Part shown: positions 18,898-28,564 of the stretch, piece by piece
Position numbering within the stretch: position 1 is the stretch's first letter
Layout of the letters: each line of letters begins with the position of its first letter
Assembly: GCA_011365055.1 (NCBI GenBank)
Contig: RDOG01000001.1
Location: 62,001 to 126,000 of the forward strand
DNA: 64,000 nt
From: Promethearchaeota archaeon
GTDB taxonomy: Archaea; Asgardarchaeota; Lokiarchaeia; Helarchaeales; RDOG01
Direction: 5' to 3'
Translations under genes and position numbers: made by a program
The notes under the pieces: model-generated
Database searches by the model: none
Seen by the model: the letters and a program-made list of their open reading frames with translations, nothing else
What the model was told of the DNA's origin: nothing

Positions 18898-19000
18898 ATT
18901 TTCACTTTCTTTTCTCAAAAGTTATTTCATCAAAATAAAATACAAATTTTAAATAAAGTAGCAATTCAAATTTTATTAAAGTCTTAAGGAAGTATTTTTT

Positions 19001-20065
19001 TTGGATTTAATAGAGATTGAGAATCATTTAATGAAATTAAAATCTGAAGATAAAAAATTAATTGGTATCTTTCCGCATCAATTAATTCCTTTAGAATTGA
19101 TACATGCATTTAATGTTAATCCTGTCGTCCTATCCTTAGCGGCGAATGATGAAATATGTAGTTTGGGAACAGAATATCTAACTCCTGCAACTTGTCCTTT
19201 TGCTCGAGGTTGTGTCGGTTTTTTAGATTCTGAACATAAAATTTATTCAAATTTAGATGGTTTAATAGGATTAAATTATTGTAACGGTGATTTATGTGCA
19301 GTAGATTATATTGAACGTTATTTTAAAATTCCTCAAATTCAATTTGCATTTCCAACAGTCTTATCAGAAAATTCTAGAAAATTTTTTCTAAATCAAGTAT
19401 ATAAACTTAAAACCAATTTGGAAAATTTTTTTAAAATACAAGTTTCAAATGGAGATTTAATAAAATCAATTGACCTTTATAACAAATTAAGGTTAAAATT
19501 CAGAAATATTCAAAATTTAATCGGTATGGGATCAAATTTTCAAAATTTAATGCATGATTTGTATTTATTAGGACCTGAATATTGTTATAATAGACTTGAA
19601 GAATTAGAAGAAAATAATACTATAATTAAAAATTCAGGTGTGAATACATTATTTCTTGGCTCATTTGTTGGTTTAGGTGATAAAATTTTAAATATTATTG
19701 AAGATTGTGATATAAAGATTGTAAAAAATCAATCAGAATCAATTCTTTTCTTCTATGATGATGTAAATAAAGACAATCCTTTAGAAAATTTGGCAGATTA
19801 TTATTTTCAAAACAATTTTACATTCAGGATGATAAACGATGACCAGAAAATAAATAAAATCATTAAAGAATATGAAAAAGGTACCTTTAAAGCAGTTATT
19901 TTTCACGTGTTAAAATTTTGTGACATATATGTCGCAGAATTGTCTAAATTCAAAACTATAATGGCAGAAAATGATATTCCGACCTTAATATTGGAAAGAG
20001 ATTATGCAGAAAGTTTGGGTCAATTAAGTACAAGGATTGAGGCTTTTAGAGAGATACTTTCTTAA
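19001..20065 (+). CDS. 2-hydroxyacyl-CoA dehydratase D-component family protein (subunit 1)
   Basis: 354 residues from a TTG start with AAGGAAG upstream. The family pattern is visible: GIFPHQLIPLELIHAFN at the start, Cys-rich loops (EICSLGTEYL, TCPFARGCVGFLD, GLNYCNGDLCAVDY) able to hold a [4Fe-4S] or double-cubane cluster, and the C-terminal YAESLGQLSTRIEAF helix common to HgdA/B and benzoyl-CoA reductase B/C subunits. These enzymes dehydrate 2-hydroxyacyl-CoAs or reduce aromatic CoA esters with an electron from the ATP-driven activator. It is followed directly by two longer paralogs. The substrate cannot be read from the sequence. Confidence 0.75.
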   Translation: MDLIEIENHLMKLKSEDKKLIGIFPHQLIPLELIHAFNVNPVVLSLAANDEICSLGTEYLTPATCPFARGCVGFLDSEHKIYSNLDGLIGLNYCNGDLCAVDYIERYFKIPQIQFAFPTVLSENSRKFFLNQVYKLKTNLENFFKIQVSNGDLIKSIDLYNKLRLKFRNIQNLIGMGSNFQNLMHDLYLLGPEYCYNRLEELEENNTIIKNSGVNTLFLGSFVGLGDKILNIIEDCDIKIVKNQSESILFFYDDVNKDNPLENLADYYFQNNFTFRMINDDQKINKIIKEYEKGTFKAVIFHVLKFCDIYVAELSKFKTIMAENDIPTLILERDYAESLGQLSTRIEAFREILS

Positions 20066-20080
20066 TTGAGGAACACGGTT

Positions 20081-21394
20081 ATGGGTAAATTAATTTCAGA
20101 TTACCTAAATTCAAATTTATTACAATTAACTCTTGAATATTATTCTGGTAAGAAGCAATTAAAGCAGGCAAAGCGATTAGGTAAAAAAGTTTGTTCGATG
20201 ATGCTTCCTCATGGTATTGAATTAGTAAAAGCTTCAAAGTGTGAAGTAATTAGCTTATACCGTGTAGGTAAATTTGATGTAGATCGAGAACTTAGATTAG
20301 TCAGACTTTCTAAAAATTTATTTGGAATAAACTCATTAGTACAATCATTATCTTTTTTTAACCGGACCATTGGTTCTGATTATTTAGAAAATTTCGCCGA
20401 AAAATTGTTGAATGGTTTATTTTCAAATTATAAAAATTATGTTGAAATAGCAGCTAATGAGCTATATCCTTTGGATGCTTGCTTTGGAACACGCTTATAT
20501 TATGGAGCAACAGTTAATTGGAAAAATTATATCGATTTTTCTTTTGGAACTGGAATTCGATGTATTTGGTACTCAAAACATTATGAGTTAATAAAAAATA
20601 TAAAACCAATAATTTTTATTGACATTCCCACAACCTCTGATAAAATATCTCAAGATTACTTTCTGGAAGAAATTAATTCAACAATAAATAAATTAGAAAC
20701 TATAATGGAGTCATCCATCTCAGAACTTGATATTTTAAGAGAAATAAAAATTACCAATAAAATTAAAAAAGAATATTTAAAATTAATTGATATTTGGATT
20801 AAAAATCCAAATATTATTTCTAAAATCTCTTTCGTTTATTTACTCTCCATGATTCACTTTGGATTTACGGATCATATCGGTAATTCTGAAAAATTTTTGA
20901 AATTACTAAAAGATATTAATGAAAATTTAAAGAATTCATCAAAAAAAGTATTGGACGAAGTTAATTCACCTAAAATAATGCTGTCTCCCATGTTTGGTGG
21001 ATTTGAAACACAATTAATGAAAATTGTTAGTGAATTTGAAGGACGTTTATTATTTATCGATTGGGAAACTCTCGGTATTTTAAATGAAATTAAAGAAAAT
21101 GGAAATGTTTTAGAAAATTATTCGAATTATTTACTAAATTTTTCTGATATATTCATTAATAATACAACTTTAACTAAAAAATGGATAGAAATCATTCTAA
21201 AATATAAAATCGATGGTGTTATTTTTAATTCAGTTTATGGCTGTAAAGCCTTAACTCCCGCTTCAAGAATAATAAAAGAAGAACTTCAGAAAATTAATAT
21301 TCCAATGTTGGATTTATCATTTCAAAACTTAGATGAAAATATTGGGCAACTTAAAACAAGAATAGGTGCATTTACTGAAATTTTAAATAATTAA
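20081..21394 (+). CDS. 2-hydroxyacyl-CoA dehydratase family protein (subunit 2)
   Basis: 437 residues from the ATG at 20081. I prefer it to the TTG at 20066 because the GAGG at 20068-20071 is well placed for it. Conserved Cys positions include KKVCSMMLP, ASKCEV, LDACFGTR, GIRCIW and VYGCKALTPA. The C terminus carries LSFQNLDENIGQLKTRIGAF, the family signature helix. It is colinear with the next gene, which has the same length; by eye more than half of the residues match, so they are tandem duplicates. With the shorter subunit 1 this gives three dehydratase-family chains served by one activator. Benzoyl-CoA-reductase-like or double-cubane proteins are alternatives within the same superfamily. 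Confidence 0.75.
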   Translation: MGKLISDYLNSNLLQLTLEYYSGKKQLKQAKRLGKKVCSMMLPHGIELVKASKCEVISLYRVGKFDVDRELRLVRLSKNLFGINSLVQSLSFFNRTIGSDYLENFAEKLLNGLFSNYKNYVEIAANELYPLDACFGTRLYYGATVNWKNYIDFSFGTGIRCIWYSKHYELIKNIKPIIFIDIPTTSDKISQDYFLEEINSTINKLETIMESSISELDILREIKITNKIKKEYLKLIDIWIKNPNIISKISFVYLLSMIHFGFTDHIGNSEKFLKLLKDINENLKNSSKKVLDEVNSPKIMLSPMFGGFETQLMKIVSEFEGRLLFIDWETLGILNEIKENGNVLENYSNYLLNFSDIFINNTTLTKKWIEIILKYKIDGVIFNSVYGCKALTPASRIIKEELQKINIPMLDLSFQNLDENIGQLKTRIGAFTEILNN

Positions 21395-21411
21395 GAAAAA
21401 GGTGATTAATA

Positions 21412-22725
21412 ATGACAAGTCTAGTAAAAGATTTTATAACTCCTAGTTTATTAAAAGTATTATTAGAATATTATGCAGGAAAAAAACATTTGCAAAGCGC
21501 AAAAAGATTGGGTAAAAAAGTCTGTTCAATGATTTTACCTTTAGGTATTGAAATATTAAATGCATCTGGTTGTAAAGTTGTAAGTTTATATAGAGTTGGA
21601 GATTTTGACGTAAATGAAGAATTACGAATATTGAGACTTTCACAGAATATTTTCGGAATTAGAAGCATCTCTTCTTTACTTTCAGTTTTTAATAGGACAA
21701 TTGGCACTAGATATTTGGAAAACTTCGCCGAGAAATTGTTAGATGGGCTTTGGAATAACTATAAAGAATTTATAGATCTTGCAGCTAATGACCTTTATCC
21801 ATTAGACGCTTGTTTTGGAACAAGACAATATTTTGGTGCGTCAATTAAATGGAAAAATTGGTATGACTTTACATTTGGATTCGGATCTCGTTGTATCTGG
21901 ATGTCAAAACATTTCGAAATTGTTAGTGGAATAAAGCCTTTGATATTTATGGATATACCAACAACATCTGATGGTATTAGTAAAGAATACATGTTACAAG
22001 AAGTTAATTCAACAATTGAAAAATTGGAAAATTTAACAGGAAATTCAATAAGTGAAATGCAGATATCAACACAAATTAAATTATCCAATAAAATAAGATC
22101 CAAAATGTTGGATTTATTTATGATTTGGAAAGATCATTCTAATATAATTTCACCTACAGCATTTGTTTATTTATTTTCGATGCTTCAGTTTGGATTTACC
22201 GATCATCTATCGAATCCTAAAGAATTTCTTGAAATTTTAACTAATTTGAATAAAGATCTTAAATTAAAAGCTAATAAAAGCATTGCACGTGAAAAAATTC
22301 CCCGATTATTATTAACTCCTACATTTGGTGGATTTGAAGTAGAATTAATGAAGATTGTTCCAGAACTCGGTGGGGGTTTAATATTTAATGATTGGGAAAC
22401 ACTTGGTGTTTTGGAACATATAAAAGAAGAAGGGGATGTAATAGAAAATTATTCTGATTATCTTCTTAATGTATCACGAAATCTAACGACAAACACGTTA
22501 TTAGTAAAAAAATGGATTGATATTGTTAAAAAGTATGATATTGAGGGTGTGATTTTTAATTCTGTATATGGGTGCAAGTCATTAACACCTTCAGCTAAAA
22601 TATTGAAAGAATCACTTCAAGAAATTGACGTTCCAATGTTAGATCTTTCTTTTCAAAATTTAGATGAAAATATTGGACAATTAAAGACCCGAGTAGGTGC
22701 ATATCTTGAGATATTAAGACCATAA
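21412..22725 (+). CDS. 2-hydroxyacyl-CoA dehydratase family protein (subunit 3, paralog of subunit 2)
   Basis: 437 residues, preceded by GGTGAT five bases before the ATG. It shares all five cysteine positions with subunit 2 (KKVCSMILP, ASGCKV, LDACFGTR, GSRCIW, VYGCKSLTP) and the same closing motif LSFQNLDENIGQLKTRVGA. Retention of every cysteine in both copies argues that both bind clusters and that neither is decaying. It ends seven bases before the convergent response-regulator gene, with a short T-rich spacer. A heterodimer with subunit 2, or two alternative enzymes of different substrate range, would both fit. Confidence 0.75.
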   Translation: MTSLVKDFITPSLLKVLLEYYAGKKHLQSAKRLGKKVCSMILPLGIEILNASGCKVVSLYRVGDFDVNEELRILRLSQNIFGIRSISSLLSVFNRTIGTRYLENFAEKLLDGLWNNYKEFIDLAANDLYPLDACFGTRQYFGASIKWKNWYDFTFGFGSRCIWMSKHFEIVSGIKPLIFMDIPTTSDGISKEYMLQEVNSTIEKLENLTGNSISEMQISTQIKLSNKIRSKMLDLFMIWKDHSNIISPTAFVYLFSMLQFGFTDHLSNPKEFLEILTNLNKDLKLKANKSIAREKIPRLLLTPTFGGFEVELMKIVPELGGGLIFNDWETLGVLEHIKEEGDVIENYSDYLLNVSRNLTTNTLLVKKWIDIVKKYDIEGVIFNSVYGCKSLTPSAKILKESLQEIDVPMLDLSFQNLDENIGQLKTRVGAYLEILRP

Positions 22726-22731
22726 AATTTT

Positions 22732-23100
22732 TTAAATTTTAACGTCTATTAATTCTTTAATATTTTCAATTAAAACGCTAATATCAAAAGGTTTTTCAAT
22801 AAATCGGGTTATTCCAATAGAAAGTGCAGCATCTTTAATTGTTTTATCTGCACTTGCAAAAAGAATTTTAGCTTTTTTTTCATATATCAAAATTTCTTTT
22901 GATGCCTCAATTCCATCTTTTACTGGAAGTCTATGATCCATGATAATTATATCGGGTTTCAATTGGAAATCAACAAACATTTTAACGGCTTCTTCACCAT
23001 TTCTGGCTACACCTAAAATTGTGTATCCGTAATAGGATAGAATTTTTTCATATAATGATTGTAAACTTGGATCATCTTCAACTATAAATACGCTTTTAAT
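22732..23100 (-). CDS. Response regulator (stand-alone receiver domain) with apparent AUU start
   Basis: A complete receiver domain of 122 residues: acidic pocket E8-D9-D10 (VFIVEDDPS), phosphoacceptor D55 (IIIMDHRLP), switch Ser83 (LFASADKT) and Lys103 (FIEKPF). There is no output domain. No ATG, GTG or TTG exists between the in-frame stop inside the kinase gene and the strand-1 residues; the only internal ATG (22980) would delete the first 40 residues including the acidic pocket. The best start is ATT at 23100, nine bases after a perfect GGAGG (23110-23114) and overlapping the kinase stop codon by three bases. It is therefore translationally coupled to its kinase. Confidence 0.85.
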   Translation of the reverse strand: MKSVFIVEDDPSLQSLYEKILSYYGYTILGVARNGEEAVKMFVDFQLKPDIIIMDHRLPVKDGIEASKEILIYEKKAKILFASADKTIKDAALSIGITRFIEKPFDISVLIENIKELIDVKI

Positions 23101-24976
23101 TTGAATGCCCCTCCGGTATCAAAATTATAAATTTAGTTCCTTTTTTATAATCTCCTTTTATTCTATCTTCTATCCAAATTTGACCTTCATAACTTTCAAT
23201 AATTTTTTTTACTAAGGATAATCCTAATCCCATTCCTCCAATACTCTTTTTCTCATAATTTCCCCTTAAAAAAACGAATTCTCTTCTTTCTTCTTCTATT
23301 CCACGACCATTGTCAATAAATTCCATTTTAATATAATTTCTATTAATTTTTTGTTCTTTGAAAATCCGAATTAATATTTCAATTGTTTCATTATCATTAT
23401 ATTTAACAGCATTAAATAAAATATTTTCAAATACATCCATTAATAAATCGTTTGCTAGGACATGCAATTTTTCATAATGTGAATCAATTTGAGTTATAAC
23501 TACTTTTTCTTTGAATCCTTCTATTGTATGTCTAATGGAATTTTTTAAAAAACCAAAAACCTCAATAATTTTTAGTTGAATTTTAGCTTCTTCTAACGTG
23601 GATAATTTTTGAACATTTGATATAAGATTAGAACCACGTAGTATTTGTTCCTTAATCATTACAAGTAAATTTTTAACTTCCCCTATCTGATTTGGATCAT
23701 TTAAATTAATTAATGCCAATTCTGAGGATGTTAGAATGGTTTGGAGAATATTATTTATGTCGTGTGCAAATACATCTTTATAGAATTGAGTGCGATTAAA
23801 AGCTTCTTTAAATTTTGCTTCAGATTCTTTTATTTTATCTTGTGCTTTTTTGCTTTCTGTAATATTTTTAACCGTACCTAATGATGTTAGTTTGTTTTTA
23901 TAGGAAACAATTCCGACATTCATGTTAACTATTATTCGAGTTGTCCCATCTTTGTGTAGCATTTTAAATTCATATTCTTTTGGAACATGCTCTCCTAATT
24001 GTCTTCGATAATATCGATTAGTAACCATTTCTAAATCTTCAGGTGCAATTAAATCTTGGAAATTTGTGCCAATAATTTCACCAGCATTATAACCCACTAT
24101 TTTTGCAAATGCATCATTAATAAATATCATTTTTTGATCTTGAATTAAAAAGACTCCATCTTGGATGCCTTCAATTAAAATTCTATATTTTTCTTCAGAT
24201 TCCTTGACTTTTTCTTCAGCTTCTTTAAGATCTGTTATTTCTTTGGCGACAATCATAAGTGAGGTCACTTTTTCTCCCTTTTTTAAAGGAATTAAATGAT
24301 CTTCATACCATTTAAATTTATCTTCTATAACCTGCTCTTTCATTATGAATTTTTGCATTTCTCCCGATTGAAAGACCTTTTCAACGCTTTCTTTAAAATT
24401 TTGGACATAATCATTTGGTATGAAATCATAAACTGACGTTCCAATCATTTGATTTAATTTAAATTCTGGTCGAGTTCGGTTTAAATATTCCATTATTCCA
24501 TCTTTATTAGTAATGATAATAAAATCTGTGGAGCTTTCCAATAATTGTTTAAATTTTTTTTCTGTTTCATATAATTTTTCTTTATTTGTTTTTCGTTCCG
24601 TTACATCTTTAATTATAGTAATAATTTGTAAGACTTCTTCTTTATGATAAATTGGTATCTTAATAACTTCTGTATATAATTTTTCACCATTAATAATTAA
24701 TTCTTCGTCAGTTTGAAGTGTTTCTCCAGTTTTAAGTACATGATTATATTCCTCGATGATTTTATCAGGTAGAAAAGTGAATATCTCCTTTATATTTCTC
24801 CCAATAATTTCTCCTTTTAAATTATATTTTTCTACCAAGTTATAAAACGCCGGATTTACTAAAATAATAACAAGGTCTTTATTTACTATATGTGTGGGGT
24901 CATTTAATGAATCAAGAATTAACCTAAATCGTTGATTAAAAGATTGATTATTAAAATCTTGATTAATTTTCATCAA
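23096..24976 (-). CDS. PAS-domain sensor histidine kinase
   Basis: 626 residues with no membrane segment, so a cytoplasmic sensor. Three PAS domains (about 12-130, 135-255 and 260-385) are followed by the H-box FAHDINNILQTIL (His near 405), the N-box ENILFNAVKYND (near 520), DNGRGIEEE and the glycine-rich GGMGLGLSLVKK. The last PAS carries a PAC-like tail (EYEFKMLHKDGTTRIIV). The HDINN form of the H-box is common in archaeal and deltaproteobacterial PAS kinases. It overlaps the following response regulator by three bases, forming a two-component pair. The sensed signal is unknown; no haem or flavin ligand motif is obvious. Confidence 0.9.
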   Translation of the reverse strand: MMKINQDFNNQSFNQRFRLILDSLNDPTHIVNKDLVIILVNPAFYNLVEKYNLKGEIIGRNIKEIFTFLPDKIIEEYNHVLKTGETLQTDEELIINGEKLYTEVIKIPIYHKEEVLQIITIIKDVTERKTNKEKLYETEKKFKQLLESSTDFIIITNKDGIMEYLNRTRPEFKLNQMIGTSVYDFIPNDYVQNFKESVEKVFQSGEMQKFIMKEQVIEDKFKWYEDHLIPLKKGEKVTSLMIVAKEITDLKEAEEKVKESEEKYRILIEGIQDGVFLIQDQKMIFINDAFAKIVGYNAGEIIGTNFQDLIAPEDLEMVTNRYYRRQLGEHVPKEYEFKMLHKDGTTRIIVNMNVGIVSYKNKLTSLGTVKNITESKKAQDKIKESEAKFKEAFNRTQFYKDVFAHDINNILQTILTSSELALINLNDPNQIGEVKNLLVMIKEQILRGSNLISNVQKLSTLEEAKIQLKIIEVFGFLKNSIRHTIEGFKEKVVITQIDSHYEKLHVLANDLLMDVFENILFNAVKYNDNETIEILIRIFKEQKINRNYIKMEFIDNGRGIEEERREFVFLRGNYEKKSIGGMGLGLSLVKKIIESYEGQIWIEDRIKGDYKKGTKFIILIPEGHSN

Positions 24977-25082
24977 ACCCCCTACATTAATGTAAAAATA
25001 ACTTATAAATTAATTTAATGAATTTTTAAATATATGAATCTATCTTCGATATTATGAAGGAAATAAAAGTGGTAGTCAAAAA

Positions 25083-25856
25083 TTGTGTGAATTATTAGGA
25101 ATGTCTTTCAAGTTAGCAATTCAATCCAACATATCGTTTATTGGTTTTCAAAAAAGAGCGTTAGAAAACCCCGATGGATGGGGAATAGCATATTATCCTG
25201 ATAAATCTGCAGTTATTATTAAAGAACCAAAAAGATTGGATCAAAGTATGTTATCAAAATTTATATTTGATAATTTAATCTTACAATCCAAAATAATAAT
25301 TGGTCATGTAAGAAAAGCAAGTATAGGGATCATTTCTTATAAGAATACTCACCCATTTAGTCGTGAATTTAGGGGACGAGATTATGTATTTGCACATAAT
25401 GGAACTATTCTCTATTTTAAGAAATTAGAATTAAGTAATTATCATCCGATTGGAAATACTGATTCTGAACATCTTTTTTGTCATTTACTCCATCTGATAA
25501 AAATAAGAGACATCTCAAATTGGGAAAATGATGATTTTGTTTGGTTGAAGGATCAATTAAATATGATAAATCAAAATGGTAGATTAAATTGTATTTTTTC
25601 TGATGGTAAGCATTTATTTTGTTATAAAGATCAATACACGGAAAATAGTCTATGTTTAATTAAAAAAAAATCTCCATTTGAAAAAAAATATTTAAAAGAT
25701 GAAGATTGGGATATTAATTTTAATGAGATTCAAGGTTCTAATCAAGAAGGTTATATTATTTCATCCAAAAAATTAACGGATGAAAATTGGAAAGAATTAA
25801 ATAAAGGAGATCTCTTAGTTTTAAAAAATGGTGAAATTATATTTGGAAATGTTTAA
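25083..25856 (+). CDS. Class II (Ntn-type) glutamine amidotransferase, YafJ-like
   Basis: 257 residues from a TTG start. The codon right after it is Cys, the expected N-terminal nucleophile exposed by Met removal (MCELLGMS). Further Ntn-amidotransferase landmarks are NPDGWGIAYY, IGHVRKAS (substrate Arg), FAHNGTI (oxyanion Asn-Gly) and GNTDSEHLFC. These small stand-alone proteins release ammonia from glutamine; their acceptor is usually unknown. The next gene, a DNA methyltransferase, starts 25 bases downstream on the same strand, so cotranscription is likely. A functional link to DNA modification is only a possibility. Confidence 0.88.
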   Translation: MCELLGMSFKLAIQSNISFIGFQKRALENPDGWGIAYYPDKSAVIIKEPKRLDQSMLSKFIFDNLILQSKIIIGHVRKASIGIISYKNTHPFSREFRGRDYVFAHNGTILYFKKLELSNYHPIGNTDSEHLFCHLLHLIKIRDISNWENDDFVWLKDQLNMINQNGRLNCIFSDGKHLFCYKDQYTENSLCLIKKKSPFEKKYLKDEDWDINFNEIQGSNQEGYIISSKKLTDENWKELNKGDLLVLKNGEIIFGNV

Positions 25857-25881
25857 AATAATTCTTTAATTTTGGTGTAAA

Positions 25882-27327
25882 ATGTTAATGGGAGATAATG
25901 ATAAAACAGAATTAATTTGGTCTGGTAAAATTGAAAAAGAACGAATATTAGATATAATTAAAGAGTTTAAAGAACAAAATTTCCAAATATCTGAAATTTT
26001 TGCTAATAAAAAAGATAAATTGAAAAGTATTTGGAAAAATAAATTAATTTATGGGAATAATAAAATTGCAATGGCAATATTACTTCGAGAATTTAAAGGA
26101 AAAATTAATTTAATTTATATAGATCCACCATTTGCTACAGGTACTGATTGGAATTATAAAATTCGAATTGGAGAAGATAGAAAGTCAATAAAAGAAGAAC
26201 AGTCCCCTTTAGAAGAAAAAGCATATAAAGATACTTGGGGGAAAGGAATAAACAATTATTTACAAATGATTTATGAACGATTATTTTTAATGCGGGAGCT
26301 GTTATCTGAAAATGGCTCTATTTATGTTCATTTGGATCGAAATATTGTACATTATGTTAAGATCATAATGGACGAAATTTTTGGATCTGATTGCTTTAGA
26401 TCGCAAATCATTTGGAATACAGCTTCAATTAATGTAGCTGGATTTAAAACTCAAGCCAATAATTGGATTTATGCGCAAGGTATCATTCTATATTATACTA
26501 AAAATAAAGATCAATTTGTTTTTAACCGACAATATATTAAGAATCTAAAATATAGGCATGAAGACGAAAAGGGAAAATATAGGATCACCCGTCGAAAAAA
26601 GGAGAAAGTATATGAATCTGAAGACGTTGGAGATCCAATGACGGATGTTTGGAATGATATTCTATCATTTAATTATGTTAAAGCCGCGTTAGAAAGTGTT
26701 GGATATCCAACTCAAAAGCCTGAAGCTTTATTAGAGAGGATTATATTAGCTTCGTCAAATCCTGGTGATTTAATTGCAGATTTTTTTTCAGGATCAGGAA
26801 CAACTTTATTAGTAGCAGAAAAGTTAGGAAGAAAGTGGATTGGATGTGATTCTTCAAGATATGGAATTCATGTTACTCGAAAAAGATTATTGGATAGAGA
26901 AGATTTTAAAGATATTAACATGCATTCAAATTATAACACAAATATAAACGTATTTGAAATTTTAAATCTTGAAAATAATGAAATAAATGAATCAAGTGCC
27001 TTTAAAATCAAACTTAGTTCTCAGAAATTTAAAGTAAATTTAGAATTAATTGATTTTAAACCTTCAAATCTGGCATCTATATCAAAAAGGATTATAAAAA
27101 ATGTGAAAAAATGGTCTGATTTTATAGATTATTGGAGTGTAGATTTTAATTTTAATGATGAAGTATTTAAAAATGACTGGATTTCGTTTAGAACATGGAG
27201 TAATCGATATTTAAATCTGAAATCCTCGCATCTTTACGAATTTCCGGGCAAATATCACATTCAAGTGAAAGTTATAGATATTTTTGGGAAAGAAAGTTCC
27301 CAAAAATTTATGATAAATGTTAATTAA
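25882..27327 (+). CDS. DNA adenine-type methyltransferase, beta class (type III Mod-like)
   Basis: 481 residues. Catalytic motif IV is LIYIDPPFATGTDW near residue 80, then VHLDRNIVHYVKIIMDEIFG, and the AdoMet motif is ADFFSGSGTTLLVAEKLGRKWIG near residue 300, again the beta order. DPPF favours N6-adenine. The last ~90 residues end in a strand-rich unit (YEFPGKYHIQVKVIDIFGKE), seen as a C-terminal extension of this methyltransferase group. No Res helicase-nuclease is adjacent, so it is a solitary methyltransferase here. It probably forms an operon with the upstream amidotransferase. ATG at 25888 is an alternative start. Confidence 0.87.
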   Translation: MLMGDNDKTELIWSGKIEKERILDIIKEFKEQNFQISEIFANKKDKLKSIWKNKLIYGNNKIAMAILLREFKGKINLIYIDPPFATGTDWNYKIRIGEDRKSIKEEQSPLEEKAYKDTWGKGINNYLQMIYERLFLMRELLSENGSIYVHLDRNIVHYVKIIMDEIFGSDCFRSQIIWNTASINVAGFKTQANNWIYAQGIILYYTKNKDQFVFNRQYIKNLKYRHEDEKGKYRITRRKKEKVYESEDVGDPMTDVWNDILSFNYVKAALESVGYPTQKPEALLERIILASSNPGDLIADFFSGSGTTLLVAEKLGRKWIGCDSSRYGIHVTRKRLLDREDFKDINMHSNYNTNINVFEILNLENNEINESSAFKIKLSSQKFKVNLELIDFKPSNLASISKRIIKNVKKWSDFIDYWSVDFNFNDEVFKNDWISFRTWSNRYLNLKSSHLYEFPGKYHIQVKVIDIFGKESSQKFMINVN

Positions 27328-27331
27328 TAGA

Positions 27332-28564
27332 TTAATTTGCTCTTCCTTTTAAGAATACCGTAGCTGTTTCTCCTAAATCTTTAGGAGGAATAATATTGAA
27401 TTTTTTTATCATGATCATTGCTCCACCACTACAATTATATGCACAATCACCACATCCAATGCATCGCTCATTTTTTATAGAAACATAATCATCTAAACGG
27501 ATAATTGCTTTCGTTGGACAAATTTCTATACATTTTTCGCATAATTTACATTGAGTCTTATCATATTCAGGTAAAAAATTAGATGATGCAATTGCACTGG
27601 GATAATTATATTTTGTAATTCCACGAAGAGAAATACAGCATTCAGGGTCACAATTACAAATCATTGAAATTCCTTCGATCTGATTCTGAGTGGTATGCAC
27701 TAATCCTGCTTCGGAACCCTTTCTTATTATCTCTAATGCTTTATTCTTATTTATATATTTTCCAAATCCCATTTCTACACAATAATCTGCTGTCTCGCCT
27801 AAAACCATACAAACATTAATTGGATATGGAAAAATAGTTTCACCTTTATTATTTATGGGCATCGATGCACCATTAACAGGAAGCCCATTCGAATGATCTT
27901 GATTAAGAATTTCATCATTTTCATTAATTGATTTATAAACTTTGCAACAACAATCAAGAGCTACAATTTTTGACTCATTTTCAATTATATTTTTTACTTG
28001 ATCGAAAAGTAATACATCAAATTTCATCTCATTTGTAATTATTTCATTAATTTGAACCGTTTTTGCTTTTCCTTTTTTCACGCTGTCGTCAATTACTTTT
28101 TGGTCAACAAGAACTCTAATAAGTGGATGTGAAGATGCAAACATTTCCGATGCAAATCTCTTTTTATAGTATTTATCAAATTCATCTGCAAATAATTTAG
28201 CAATTTGCTTCTCTTCAGCAAGAATTCTTTTATGATTTGCAAAAAACATTTCGAAAACTCCTGGAACTAATGGCAATAATGAATAATATTGCTTATCTTT
28301 CTTTCCTTGGGATAAAATCCTTTGTTTTCTGGCCAATTCTTTTAATTTTGGCTCTATTTCTTCAACAGGTTTATTTAATTTTTTAGCGATTTGCTTGGCA
28401 CTATAACTATTAAGCATTGGAATCTTAAAAATTAATAACATTTCAGCTTCTTCTGGTGTATATAGGGCTTCTAAAATCTTTCTAAATTCTGGCGTTAATG
28501 GATTTCTAATGGCTAGATTAGACATTCTATTTGCTAATTTTTCATAAACATCTTTATTTGACAA
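27332..28564 (-). CDS. Winged-helix/ferredoxin protein, paralog 1
   Basis: 410 residues from a TTG start with GAGGAGG seven bases upstream. The N-terminal part resembles a winged helix (YSAKQIAKKLNKPVEEIEPKL, then a short wing). The middle domain is Cys-rich (ALDCCCKVY, NVCMVLG, MICNCDPECC). The C-terminal domain is a 2[4Fe-4S] ferredoxin (CKLCEKCIEICPTKA, CIGCGDCAYNCSGGA). It is one of four homologs in the window and the most divergent: the ICNCC.CCCG signature of the others is changed, and an insertion separates its first Cys group. It is divergent from paralog 2 at 28747. It may carry electrons, sense redox state, or both; the family is known to me only as a 4Fe-4S binding protein. Confidence 0.75.
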   Translation of the reverse strand: MSNKDVYEKLANRMSNLAIRNPLTPEFRKILEALYTPEEAEMLLIFKIPMLNSYSAKQIAKKLNKPVEEIEPKLKELARKQRILSQGKKDKQYYSLLPLVPGVFEMFFANHKRILAEEKQIAKLFADEFDKYYKKRFASEMFASSHPLIRVLVDQKVIDDSVKKGKAKTVQINEIITNEMKFDVLLFDQVKNIIENESKIVALDCCCKVYKSINENDEILNQDHSNGLPVNGASMPINNKGETIFPYPINVCMVLGETADYCVEMGFGKYINKNKALEIIRKGSEAGLVHTTQNQIEGISMICNCDPECCISLRGITKYNYPSAIASSNFLPEYDKTQCKLCEKCIEICPTKAIIRLDDYVSIKNERCIGCGDCAYNCSGGAMIMIKKFNIIPPKDLGETATVFLKGRAN

